Shown here in pieces: positions 1-5,502 of a stretch of DNA of 5,502 bases; the stretch's first letter is position 1; each line of letters starts with the position of its first letter. Source of the DNA: Rhodospirillales bacterium (GTDB lineage: Bacteria; Pseudomonadota; Alphaproteobacteria; Reyranellales; Reyranellaceae); assembly GCA_013205335.1 (NCBI GenBank), contig JABMNB010000705.1:1-5502 (forward strand), in the 5' to 3' direction. The notes beneath the pieces are model-generated. The model was not told the DNA's origin. It was given only the letters and a program-made list of their open reading frames with translations, and did not search any database. A program made the translations under genes and the position numbers.

Positions 1-1
1 C

Positions 2-1462
2 CGATGCGAGAGTTACCTGTCGAAGCTGCTTGCAACCTATCCCGGTCAATACTCCACGGCGTTGGTGACTGATGAGCAGGGGGTTGCCCGCTGTGCCACG
101 GCAGCCAAAGCGATCGGTATGAACTTCGCCGATCGCGATGTGTTCAAGAAGGTGCGCGCGGCCAAGGAACTGGTTGTCGGCGATACGATCGCGAGCCGCA
201 TTTACCCCAATGCCATTATTCCGATCGCCATCCCGATCATGGGTGACCAGGGTTTTCGGGGCATGTGCGCGCTGGGCATCACCCTCAAGGCGTTGGCGCA
301 GGTGGCTTCCGAGACGAAAGTCACCGGCAGCACCGCCGTGGTGATGGTCGATCGATCCGGTGCAGCCATCGGAGGCGACGCGGCGGCTATGCGCCGGCTG
401 CCGGTGGCGGCACGCCTGGCGGAAGTTCTGACGGGGAGCCGGGCCAGGTTCTCCGACTTCGGTCAGGACGGGGCGTACTACGAATTCTGGGTCCGCCCGG
501 TCGGCGGGAATGCGCTTTTTGCCGTGGTATCGGCGCCGGCCGGCGATGGTCCGCTGACTTTTGCCGGGGCCTGGGCCAGCTTCTGCTTCGTCGTGCTGGC
601 GGCGACCGTCGTGCTGCTGGTGATCTGGTTCTCTGCCGACCGCTGGTGTGTCCGGCCTCTCCGTTACATTCAGGATTTCGCCGACAAGGTCGCTCGCGGC
701 GAAAACATTACCTTGTCGCCGCCGCGACCGTGGAGCCCGGAAATGGCGTCGGTCGGCGCGGGCGTGACGGCTATGGCCGAAGCGATCGCCAGTCGCGAGG
801 CGGCCCTGCGCGCCAATCTGGAGCAGCGCGACCACATGCTTCGTGAGATCCATCATCGGGTGAAGAACAACCTGCAGATGATATCGAGCCTGCTCAACCT
901 CCAGGCCGGCGAGATCAGGTCGCCGCGCATTCGTCGCTTCTTCGGCGATGCGCAGAATCGCGTGCTCACCCTGTCGATCCTGCACCGTCATCTCTATGAG
1001 CGGTCGAGCTGGTCGCTGGTCGACTTCCAGCAGTTCATCAGCGATCTCGTGCGGCAGATATCGGTCGGCCGAACGCCGGCCGGCAGGCAATCGCCGCGGT
1101 ACCACATCCGCGCGCCGATCATGGCGGTCGGCCCCGACACGGCAATTCCGATCGGCCTGATCGTCACGGAAGCCGTAAGCATTGCGCTCACTCACGATTT
1201 CAGCCGAACCACCACGCCGGAGATTCGCATTGTGACGATTGAGCGCGGCGACGAGGTCGAACTCGTGATCGAGGACAATGGCGTCGCGCGCGAGCCGGGT
1301 CTGCCGCCGCCGGACGGAAAGGGCGGCTTTGGTCTAACCCTGATCCGCGGTCTGGCCATGCAACTGGGTGGCGAAGTCACCATCGACCGTAAGCCCGACG
1401 GCGGCAGCAAGGTCGTTGTCGTCTTCCCGACTCCTGCCGCGGACGAGCCGACAATTGCCTAG
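2..1462 (+). CDS. Sensor histidine kinase, HisKA_2 family, 5'-truncated by window edge, with degenerate N-box
   Basis: The frame is open from base 2, so the start lies upstream; 486 residues are visible (numbered from base 2). Residues 1-180 resemble the end of an extracytoplasmic Cache-type sensor (VTDEQGVARC; FWVRPVGGNALFAVVSAP). One membrane segment lies at about 188-210, followed by a HAMP-like linker at 211-265. The HisKA_2 dimerisation motif EIHHRVKNNLQ follows, with likely phospho-acceptor His285 (codon 854-856). The C-terminal HATPase domain keeps DNG (425-427) and GGFGL near 441-445, and ends in a typical VVVVFP strand. Its N-box reads GLIVTEAVSIALTHDF. The family usually has Asn at the positions occupied here by Thr389 and Ile394, and the second G1 glycine is Ala429, so ATP/Mg binding may be weak. 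As a family, such proteins sense an external ligand and phosphorylate response regulators, often single-domain or PhyR-type. The stop overlaps the next gene. Family assignment is firm; ligand and partner are unknown. Confidence 0.93.
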   Translation, partial: RCESYLSKLLATYPGQYSTALVTDEQGVARCATAAKAIGMNFADRDVFKKVRAAKELVVGDTIASRIYPNAIIPIAIPIMGDQGFRGMCALGITLKALAQVASETKVTGSTAVVMVDRSGAAIGGDAAAMRRLPVAARLAEVLTGSRARFSDFGQDGAYYEFWVRPVGGNALFAVVSAPAGDGPLTFAGAWASFCFVVLAATVVLLVIWFSADRWCVRPLRYIQDFADKVARGENITLSPPRPWSPEMASVGAGVTAMAEAIASREAALRANLEQRDHMLREIHHRVKNNLQMISSLLNLQAGEIRSPRIRRFFGDAQNRVLTLSILHRHLYERSSWSLVDFQQFISDLVRQISVGRTPAGRQSPRYHIRAPIMAVGPDTAIPIGLIVTEAVSIALTHDFSRTTTPEIRIVTIERGDEVELVIEDNGVAREPGLPPPDGKGGFGLTLIRGLAMQLGGEVTIDRKPDGGSKVVVVFPTPAADEPTIA

Positions 1463-4022
1463 ACTGCTGCAATCCGCGCGTTCGACCGGTGTCATAGCAG
1501 GCATCACCCTCGCCGTGTTGATCGCGGTCGGCCTCATGCTGGCCTACTCCCATTCGAAGTCCGCGGCACGCCAGCAGCGTTTGGTCGTGGCCAACTACGA
1601 TACAATGGCGCTGATGCGCGAGATGGTGATCGCGGTGCAGGATGCCGAGATCGGACTGCGCGGGTACCTGCTGACCGGCGACGTCACCAGCCTGGAGCCC
1701 TACGAGCGGGCGCGCCTCAGGATCGAATCGAGCATGCGCCAGCTCGAAGCTGCGGTCGCGAGCGATCCCGACACGACGCGCCAGTTCCACGAGTTTCGCA
1801 ACGTCACGGCGCAGAAGTTCGACCAACTCAATGCCACCGTCGGCACCTACCAGGTCAATGGCCGAGAAGCGGCACTCTCGCTCGATCGAACCGGTGCGGG
1901 CCGGGCGATGCTCGGTCAGGTCAGGCTGCTGGGAGACGCCCTCGTCGAGGGGCAGAGGCTCTTGCTGGCGCGCCGCCTGACGGCGCTGCGATCGGAGCAG
2001 GAGCAAGCGGATATTGCCGGCCTGCTCATCATGGGCGGGGCCTTCATCTGCCTGATCGTCGGGATCTACATCATCGTGCACAGTGCCGGCCGTCTGGAGC
2101 GCAGCCAGTATGCTCTCGCCGGACGATCGCGCCTTCTCCAGGCGACCCTCGAAAGCCTGCGGGATCCGATCTTCGTGATCGATGGCGAGCGGACTGTCGT
2201 GGCCTGGAACGAGGCGTTTGCGAAACTGGCCCAATGGGAGCCGGGCAAGCAGGCGCCGCCGACCCTCGATCAGCTCCTGTCCGTCCGGTCGCCAGCGACG
2301 CGGGCTCTTCTCCTGCAGCTCGGGCTCGGCCTGACGCCCTCCCAGGGACCGGCTGTGGTGCGCGTGGCGCACGACGGCCGCGACTACGAGATCTATCGCG
2401 GCGAGATGTCGGGTGGTGGCGCCGTGGTTCGCTGTGTCGACATTACGGAGAAACTCAATGACGAGGCTGCACTGCGGCAGGGCCAGAAGATGGAAGCCAC
2501 CGGCCAGCTCACCGGCGGCATGGCGCACGACTTCAACAACATCCTGCAGGTCATTCGTGCCAACCTCGATCTCCTGAAGGGTGAGGCCGGCGACAATGCC
2601 GCGATGATTTCCCGCGTGCAGAGCGCGACGGCGGCGGCCGATCGCGGCGCGCGCCTCACCCAGCAGCTTCTGGCCTTCGCCCGTCGTCAGCCGCTGACGC
2701 CGCAGCCGACGAACATCGCCAAGCTGGTGGGCGATCTGGCCGACCTGATGCGTCATTCGCTGGGCGAGCGTATCGCCATCGAACTCAATATGGCGGACGA
2801 TCCGTGGAACGCCAGGATCGACGCGGGCCAGCTCGAGAACGCCATCCTCAACCTTTCGATCAATGCCCGCGACGCCATGCCTGACGGCGGCACGGTGCGC
2901 GTCGGGGTCTCCAATGCGACGCTCGACCGCCGCTACGCGGCGCTTCACCCCGATGTGACGCCCGGTCCCTACGTCCTGGTCGACGTGAGCGACACCGGGA
3001 CCGGCATGCCACCGGAGGTCGCCGCGCAGGCGTTCGACCCGTTCTTCACGACGAAGGATGACGGCAAGGGCACGGGGCTGGGCCTCAGCATGGTCTATGG
3101 GTTCGTGCGCCAGTCGAATGGCCATATCCGGATCGACAGCGCCATCGGGCAGGGCACCAGCATCAAGCTTTACCTGCCGCGCACCGAGGATCCGGTGGTC
3201 GAAGAGCCACCCGATCCGGGCAGCGCGGTAAGCGGCAGCGAGCGCATACTGGTCGTGGAAGACAGCGAAGATGTCCGGCGCGCCGTGGTCGATATGTTGA
3301 CGGGCTGGGGCTATCGCGTGGAGGCTGCCGAGGACCCTGACGTGGCGGCGGCAATCCTGGAGAAGGATTCCGCGTTCGACCTCCTGTTCACGGACATCGT
3401 GATGCCGGGCACGATAACCGCCGTCGAACTGGCGCAGCTGGCGCAACGCCTGCGACCCGGCATCGCCGTGCTGCTGACATCCGGGTTCGCCCGCGGCCTG
3501 ATCCCGGACCACACCCGGTCAGGCTATCCCATGATCGCCAAGCCCTACAGCAGCGACGCTCTTTCGGCCAAGTTGCGCAGCGTACTGGCGAATCGGCGCC
3601 CCGTCCTCGCGCCTCCCGAGACCTCGTGCACGGAGCCTCCTCCGCCGTTATCGGCGGCCGAGGGCCGGGCAAGGCGGGTCTTGCTGGTCGAGGATGAGGT
3701 GCTGCTTCGCATGTCGACCACGGACATGCTGGAGAGGTTAGGTTGTTCGGTGTCGGGGGTCGGCAGCGGCGAAGCCGCCCTGGAACTTCTGGCCAGGGAA
3801 GAAGGCTACGACCTCATGATCACCGATGTCGGTTTGCCGGGTATGAGTGGCGACGAACTCGCAGAAATAGTGCGAAAACAATTCCCTTTGCTGCCGGTCG
3901 TGATTGCGAGCGGTTACGGGCGCTCCGCCATGCAGGCCGAGGGGATGCAGTTCATTTCCAAACCCTATTCGTCGATCGACCTGCAGCAGGCCCTCGATCA
4001 CAGCGCGCGAAAGGTAGCCTAA
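1455..4022 (+). CDS. Hybrid sensor histidine kinase: CHASE3-PAS-HisKA-HATPase-REC-REC
   Basis: The predicted protein has 855 residues from a TTG start. TM1 is at 12-31, a periplasmic CHASE3 domain at about 37-179 (signature AEIGLRGYLLTGD, 64-76) and TM2 at 186-209. A PAS domain covers about 221-331 (DPIFVIDGERTVVAWNEAF). HisKA follows with MAHDFNN and phospho-acceptor His358. The HATPase is intact: N-box Asn470 (NLSINARDAM), G1 DTGTGM 513-518, FDPFFTTK 527-534 and G2 GKGTGLGL 537-544. REC1 has acidic Glu602/Asp603, phospho-acceptor Asp647, Thr675 and Lys696. A Pro-rich linker leads to REC2 with Glu746/Asp747, Asp791 and Lys836, but Ala818 at the usual Thr/Ser switch position. The TTG start overlaps the upstream stop by 8 bases and has GGACGAG eight bases ahead. 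In-frame GTG 1368 and TTG 1416 are alternatives, but they would add a low-complexity Ser/Arg-rich leader ahead of TM1. Expected role: autophosphorylation and internal phosphorelay at the inner membrane. The signal and output are unknown. Confidence 0.93.
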   Translation: MPRLLQSARSTGVIAGITLAVLIAVGLMLAYSHSKSAARQQRLVVANYDTMALMREMVIAVQDAEIGLRGYLLTGDVTSLEPYERARLRIESSMRQLEAAVASDPDTTRQFHEFRNVTAQKFDQLNATVGTYQVNGREAALSLDRTGAGRAMLGQVRLLGDALVEGQRLLLARRLTALRSEQEQADIAGLLIMGGAFICLIVGIYIIVHSAGRLERSQYALAGRSRLLQATLESLRDPIFVIDGERTVVAWNEAFAKLAQWEPGKQAPPTLDQLLSVRSPATRALLLQLGLGLTPSQGPAVVRVAHDGRDYEIYRGEMSGGGAVVRCVDITEKLNDEAALRQGQKMEATGQLTGGMAHDFNNILQVIRANLDLLKGEAGDNAAMISRVQSATAAADRGARLTQQLLAFARRQPLTPQPTNIAKLVGDLADLMRHSLGERIAIELNMADDPWNARIDAGQLENAILNLSINARDAMPDGGTVRVGVSNATLDRRYAALHPDVTPGPYVLVDVSDTGTGMPPEVAAQAFDPFFTTKDDGKGTGLGLSMVYGFVRQSNGHIRIDSAIGQGTSIKLYLPRTEDPVVEEPPDPGSAVSGSERILVVEDSEDVRRAVVDMLTGWGYRVEAAEDPDVAAAILEKDSAFDLLFTDIVMPGTITAVELAQLAQRLRPGIAVLLTSGFARGLIPDHTRSGYPMIAKPYSSDALSAKLRSVLANRRPVLAPPETSCTEPPPPLSAAEGRARRVLLVEDEVLLRMSTTDMLERLGCSVSGVGSGEAALELLAREEGYDLMITDVGLPGMSGDELAEIVRKQFPLLPVVIASGYGRSAMQAEGMQFISKPYSSIDLQQALDHSARKVA

Positions 4023-4026
4023 GCGT

Positions 4027-4057
4027 CACGCGCAATCCTGACGATTTTGCGCGCGTG
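4027..4057 (+). terminator. Hairpin just after the hybrid kinase stop; possible terminator or processing site
   Basis: The left arm CACGCGCAATC (4027-4037) can pair with the right arm GATTTTGCGCGCGTG (4043-4057), allowing small bulges, around the loop CTGAC. The hairpin begins four bases after the TAA. No T-tract follows, so it is not a textbook intrinsic terminator. It could be a Rho-associated 3' end or an mRNA-stabilising hairpin that separates kinase transcripts from the small genes downstream. Confidence 0.4.
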
Positions 4058-4061
4058 GACT

Positions 4062-4087
4062 GCAACCCCCGACGAATTTGCGGCGTT
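4062..4087 (+). promoter_or_regulatory. Candidate EcfG-type promoter for the small membrane protein gene
   Basis: GCAAC (4062-4066) is separated by 17 bases from CGTT (4084-4087). The alphaproteobacterial general-stress sigma factor EcfG recognises GGAAC-N16/17-CGTT, so this is one mismatch from consensus in the -35 box. CGTT ends 35 bases before the ATG at 4123, which leaves room for a short leader. The first ten bases, GCAACCCCCG, recur ahead of the CsbD-like gene. The call is inferred from spacing and repetition; no transcript data are visible. Confidence 0.42.
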
Positions 4088-4112
4088 CATCTGTTGAGGA
4101 TGGGGCAACCGT

Positions 4113-4119
4113 GGAGGGG
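4113..4119 (+). promoter_or_regulatory. Ribosome binding site fixing the start of the 49-residue protein
   Basis: GGAGGGG lies just upstream of the ATG at 4123, with five bases between GGAGG and the start codon. It supports this ATG over the in-frame TTG at 4078 and the internal ATG at 4159, neither of which has a comparable site. Confidence 0.7.
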
Positions 4120-4122
4120 ATC

Positions 4123-4272
4123 ATGAAGTCCAAGCAAGTATGCGAAGCGTCAAACGCCATGACCCAGGACCATTCGGACCATGGCCCTCTGGCCGGGGAA
4201 CTGATGGACCTCTATGTCGCGATGCTGATTGTCACCCCAATTGCGTTTTTTCTGAAATCCCTCTGGGTCTGA
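4123..4272 (+). CDS. Small single-TM membrane protein of unknown function (49 aa)
   Basis: This 49-residue ORF has a strong Shine-Dalgarno sequence (GGAGGGG) and a candidate stress promoter upstream. The N-terminal half is polar, with a His/Asp patch (TQDHSDHGP, 14-22). The C-terminal half holds one hydrophobic helix, roughly residues 29-47 (LYVAMLIVTPIAFFLKSLW), and the protein ends two residues later. There is no cleavage motif and the hydrophobic stretch is C-terminal, so a tail-anchored or single-pass inner-membrane protein is the likely form. I do not recognise the family. It lies 89 bases ahead of the CsbD-like gene and shares an upstream 10-mer with it, which suggests common regulation. 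The coding call rests on the ribosome binding site, the plausible TM segment and the lack of a better frame; protein homology was not tested. Confidence 0.65.
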   Translation: MKSKQVCEASNAMTQDHSDHGPLAGELMDLYVAMLIVTPIAFFLKSLWV

Positions 4273-4309
4273 AGCCCCAAGCTCGGAGGTCCTGCCTGAA
4301 TTTGGACGG

Positions 4310-4334
4310 GCAACCCCCGTTAGGACCGACCGTT
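4310..4334 (+). promoter_or_regulatory. Candidate EcfG-type promoter for the CsbD-like gene
   Basis: GCAAC (4310-4314) and CGTT (4331-4334) are 16 bases apart, matching the EcfG spacing rule with one mismatch in the -35 box. The 10-mer GCAACCCCCG is identical to that at 4062-4071. CGTT ends 27 bases before the ATG at 4362. A second CGTT at 4318-4321 is too close to the -35 box to serve. CsbD-like genes are often in stress regulons, which fits. Transcription may also read through from the gene upstream. Confidence 0.45.
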
Positions 4335-4349
4335 GAGCGGGCTCACTCT

Positions 4350-4357
4350 GGAGGTGA
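4350..4357 (+). promoter_or_regulatory. Near-perfect Shine-Dalgarno of the CsbD-like gene
   Basis: GGAGGTGA is fully complementary to the usual 3' end of 16S rRNA, with seven bases between GGAGG and the ATG at 4362. It fixes the start at 4362 rather than at in-frame upstream codons such as ATG 4140 or TTG 4302, and implies high translation. Confidence 0.85.
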
Positions 4358-4361
4358 TTTC

Positions 4362-4682
4362 ATGCGCTCCTTCGCAGTGCCTGCTACCTGCGCCGGTCTC
4401 GCTGTCGTACTTGCTCCCGTGGGCGTCAGCTCACAAACGACAAACCGGACGACCATTCAGACCGACGCCCTGACGATGTGGGAGAAGTTCAAGGCTAGTT
4501 GGAGCCAGACCAAGGGCGCCGTGAAGGAGCAGTGGGGCAAGCTCACCGATGACGATCTTCTCGCCATCGAGGGCCGCCGCGATCAGCTTGTCGGCAAGAT
4601 CCAGACCCGCTATGGCATCTCCCGGGATGACGCCGAGGCTCAGGTTGGAATCTGGGAACAGCGCCGCGCCCGCGACTTGTGA
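4362..4682 (+). CDS. CsbD-like stress protein with N-terminal signal peptide (106 aa)
   Basis: Residues 39-101 carry the CsbD-family pattern: MWEKFKASWSQTKGAVKEQW, then GKLTDDDLLAIEGRRDQLVG, then KIQTRYGISRDDAEAQV. CsbD proteins are small, charged, helical proteins induced by general stress in many bacteria; their biochemical role is not settled. Typical members have about 60-70 residues and no export signal. This one has an extra 38 residues whose first 24 look like a Sec signal: Arg2, a hydrophobic core (CAGLAVVLAPVGV) and a small-residue end (VSS-QT), followed by a Thr-rich linker. It is therefore probably periplasmic, unlike most relatives. The start is set by the GGAGGTGA site. The TGA touches the next gene, whose ribosome binding site lies at the stop codon, so the two are likely one operon. 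A candidate EcfG-type promoter lies upstream. Confidence 0.9.
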   Translation: MRSFAVPATCAGLAVVLAPVGVSSQTTNRTTIQTDALTMWEKFKASWSQTKGAVKEQWGKLTDDDLLAIEGRRDQLVGKIQTRYGISRDDAEAQVGIWEQRRARDL

Positions 4683-4693
4683 GGAACAACACC

Positions 4694-5287
4694 ATGAAAC
4701 GCTACCACATTTTAGCCGTTGCGGTGGGGGCCATGACCATCGCCTCAACGACAGCGGCTCTTTCCCAAACTCCTGGCGCAGTGAGCGCCGGAGTCTCGGC
4801 CAGCGGCATGACCCAGTTCAAGGACGAGCTGACCGGGAAGATCTGGACCCCCGAGAATGTCAGTCAGGACAGTCGGACGCCGCAGCAGCAGTCCGCGACG
4901 CCGAGTTCGCCGTCGGATAAGGCGTTCGATCCGAGCAGTCAGTCGGTCGACAAGCAGTCCGTCGTCCAGCGGCCGCGCGGCAGCCTGATGGGCGTCTTGC
5001 CCATCACCGCGGGTCCTACCGTTCCGGCGGTAGTCATCGATAGTCCATGGCTGCAGGCGGTGCCGCAGCAAAATTGGCTATCGGTACTCTACGTCACCAA
5101 CAATAGTGCCAACGTCGTCGACGTCGTCGTCGGATGCATGTTCACCAACGGCGGCCGACCCGTGCAGGACACACGCGTGGTCCTGCCGCCGTCGGGGCCC
5201 GGCGAGCGCTGGGGCGTACCGGTCTATGGACCGGCGGTCACGACATTCGTCGATCGGGTCACCTGCCGGCTCCTGGCGCCGGTTTAA
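4694..5287 (+). CDS. Exported protein of unknown function (197 aa)
   Basis: I do not recognise this family. The start is ATG 4694, with GAGGA at 4681-4685 overlapping the stop of the CsbD-like gene. GTG 4679, which would overlap that stop by four bases, is an alternative adding five residues. Residues 1-24 form a Sec signal (MKRYH, hydrophobic core, TTAALS-Q). Residues 55-97 are a Ser/Gln/Pro-rich, probably disordered linker. The C-terminal part, about 108-197, is rich in beta-type sequence (LSVLYVTNNSANVVDVVVGC; RWGVPVYGPAVTTFVDRVTC). It holds the only two cysteines, Cys148 and Cys191, which could form a disulfide in the periplasm. The sequence looks like a small beta-sandwich, but that is only an impression. 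It is likely co-expressed with the CsbD-like gene, and a strong terminator follows 28 bases after the stop. Confidence 0.85.
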   Translation: MKRYHILAVAVGAMTIASTTAALSQTPGAVSAGVSASGMTQFKDELTGKIWTPENVSQDSRTPQQQSATPSSPSDKAFDPSSQSVDKQSVVQRPRGSLMGVLPITAGPTVPAVVIDSPWLQAVPQQNWLSVLYVTNNSANVVDVVVGCMFTNGGRPVQDTRVVLPPSGPGERWGVPVYGPAVTTFVDRVTCRLLAPV

Positions 5288-5315
5288 GGCGACTTTCACT
5301 GCCGGTCAGAGAATG

Positions 5316-5358
5316 ACGGGCCAGCCTTCCTTAAAGGGAAGGCTGGCCCGTTTCGTTT
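5316..5358 (+). terminator. Intrinsic terminator after the exported-protein gene
   Basis: ACGGGCCAGCCTTCC (5316-5330) and GGAAGGCTGGCCCGT (5337-5351) are perfect inverted repeats forming a 15-bp GC-rich stem with the 6-base loop TTAAAG. TTTCGTTT (5351-5358) follows as a moderate T-tract. The position, 28 bases after the stop codon and ahead of an unrelated gene, fits Rho-independent termination of the small-gene operon. Confidence 0.9.
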
Positions 5359-5391
5359 GGGCGGAAAGACGTCTACGGTGGGAGTCCGGCC

Positions 5392-5502
5392 ATGAAGGGA
5401 ATGATTTACATGCGTAGTACTGTATTGGGACGTCGCACGGCACTGGCAGGCGGTGTCGCACTGGCCGGTACTTCTTTGATCAGGCCGCGCGAGGCACGCG
5501 CC
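5392..5502 (+). CDS. N-terminus of an exported, probably Tat-targeted solute-binding-like protein (3'-truncated)
   Basis: The frame stays open from ATG 5392 to the window end (37 codons). The N-terminus contains GRRTALAGGVALAG followed by SLIRPREARA. This is a paired-arginine signal with a short hydrophobic core and an ARA cleavage end. It resembles signal peptides of alphaproteobacterial ABC-transporter substrate-binding proteins, many of which end in LIRPRxAxA. The Tat motif is imperfect: Gly precedes RR, and Ala stands where Phe is preferred. Three in-frame ATGs compete: 5392 (GGGAG seven bases upstream), 5401, and 5410 (AAGGGA nine bases upstream, giving a more compact signal). No mature domain is visible, so the family is a guess from the signal peptide. 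A strong terminator separates it from the upstream operon, so it should have its own promoter, which I could not identify. Confidence 0.7.
   Translation, partial: MKGMIYMRSTVLGRRTALAGGVALAGTSLIRPREARA

Noticed and set aside
1377..3512. A 711-codon open frame on the minus strand opposite the hybrid kinase
   Set aside because: The plus-strand frame encodes clear kinase domains throughout. The antisense frame shows only His/Arg/Gln-rich sequence without recognisable motifs, a common shadow in GC-rich genes.
4100..4126. Eight-codon mini-ORF ending in an ATGA overlap with the start at 4123
   Set aside because: GAGG directly abuts its ATG, so spacing is wrong for initiation, and the peptide shows no leader-peptide pattern. 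Chance is the simpler explanation.
4306..4320. Short inverted repeat ACGGG/CCCGT ahead of the CsbD-like gene as a terminator or operator
   Set aside because: It has only five base pairs and no T-tract, and its sequence is already accounted for by the promoter-like GCAACCCCCG box.
4140..4361. Upstream extension of the CsbD-like frame to ATG 4140 or TTG 4302
   Set aside because: The extension overlaps the small TM gene and the candidate promoter, and places the signal peptide internally. GGAGGTGA ahead of ATG 4362 is decisive.
5111..5132. GTC-rich microrepeat inside the exported-protein gene
   Set aside because: It is in frame, encodes the Val/Asp strand VVDVVV, and is too short and irregular to be a meaningful repeat.
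1..5502. CRISPR array, tRNA or rRNA gene, insertion sequence or attachment site
   Set aside because: No regular spaced repeats, no tRNA-like cloverleaf, no transposase or integrase motifs and no flanking long repeats were seen by eye; coding density leaves little room for them.

Overview
The window is a GC-rich, densely coded, entirely plus-strand stretch. It is most consistent with an alphaproteobacterium, perhaps of the Hyphomicrobiales. Supporting signs are a HisKA_2-type sensor kinase, a CHASE3 hybrid kinase with two receivers, EcfG-like promoter candidates (GCAAC-N16/17-CGTT), and a signal peptide ending in LIRPREARA. The genus cannot be named from the sequence alone.

Layout. Bases 2-1462 hold the 3' part of a membrane sensor histidine kinase (Cache-like sensor, TM, HAMP, HisKA_2, HATPase); its start lies upstream of the window. 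A large hybrid kinase (TM-CHASE3-TM-PAS-HisKA-HATPase-REC-REC) follows, overlapping by a few bases, so the two are very likely co-transcribed and translationally coupled. A hairpin lies just after the hybrid kinase stop. Next come three small genes: a 49-residue single-TM protein, a CsbD-like protein with an apparent signal peptide, and a 197-residue exported protein of unknown function. A perfect 15-bp stem terminator closes this group. The window ends in the first 37 codons of another exported protein, probably a solute-binding protein with a twin-arginine-like signal.

How they may work together. The two kinases look like one signalling unit. The kinase at 2-1462 has lost both asparagines normally found in the N-box of its ATPase domain, whereas the hybrid kinase has intact catalytic motifs, so the first protein may sense or accept phosphate rather than bind ATP normally. 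The first two small genes are each preceded by the same 10-mer, GCAACCCCCG, followed by CGTT at a spacing that matches EcfG-type general-stress promoters with one mismatch in the -35 box. CsbD proteins are stress-associated, and HisKA_2/HWE kinases are known inputs to the alphaproteobacterial PhyR-NepR-EcfG pathway. A stress-response locus with its own sensor pair is therefore a reasonable but unproven reading.
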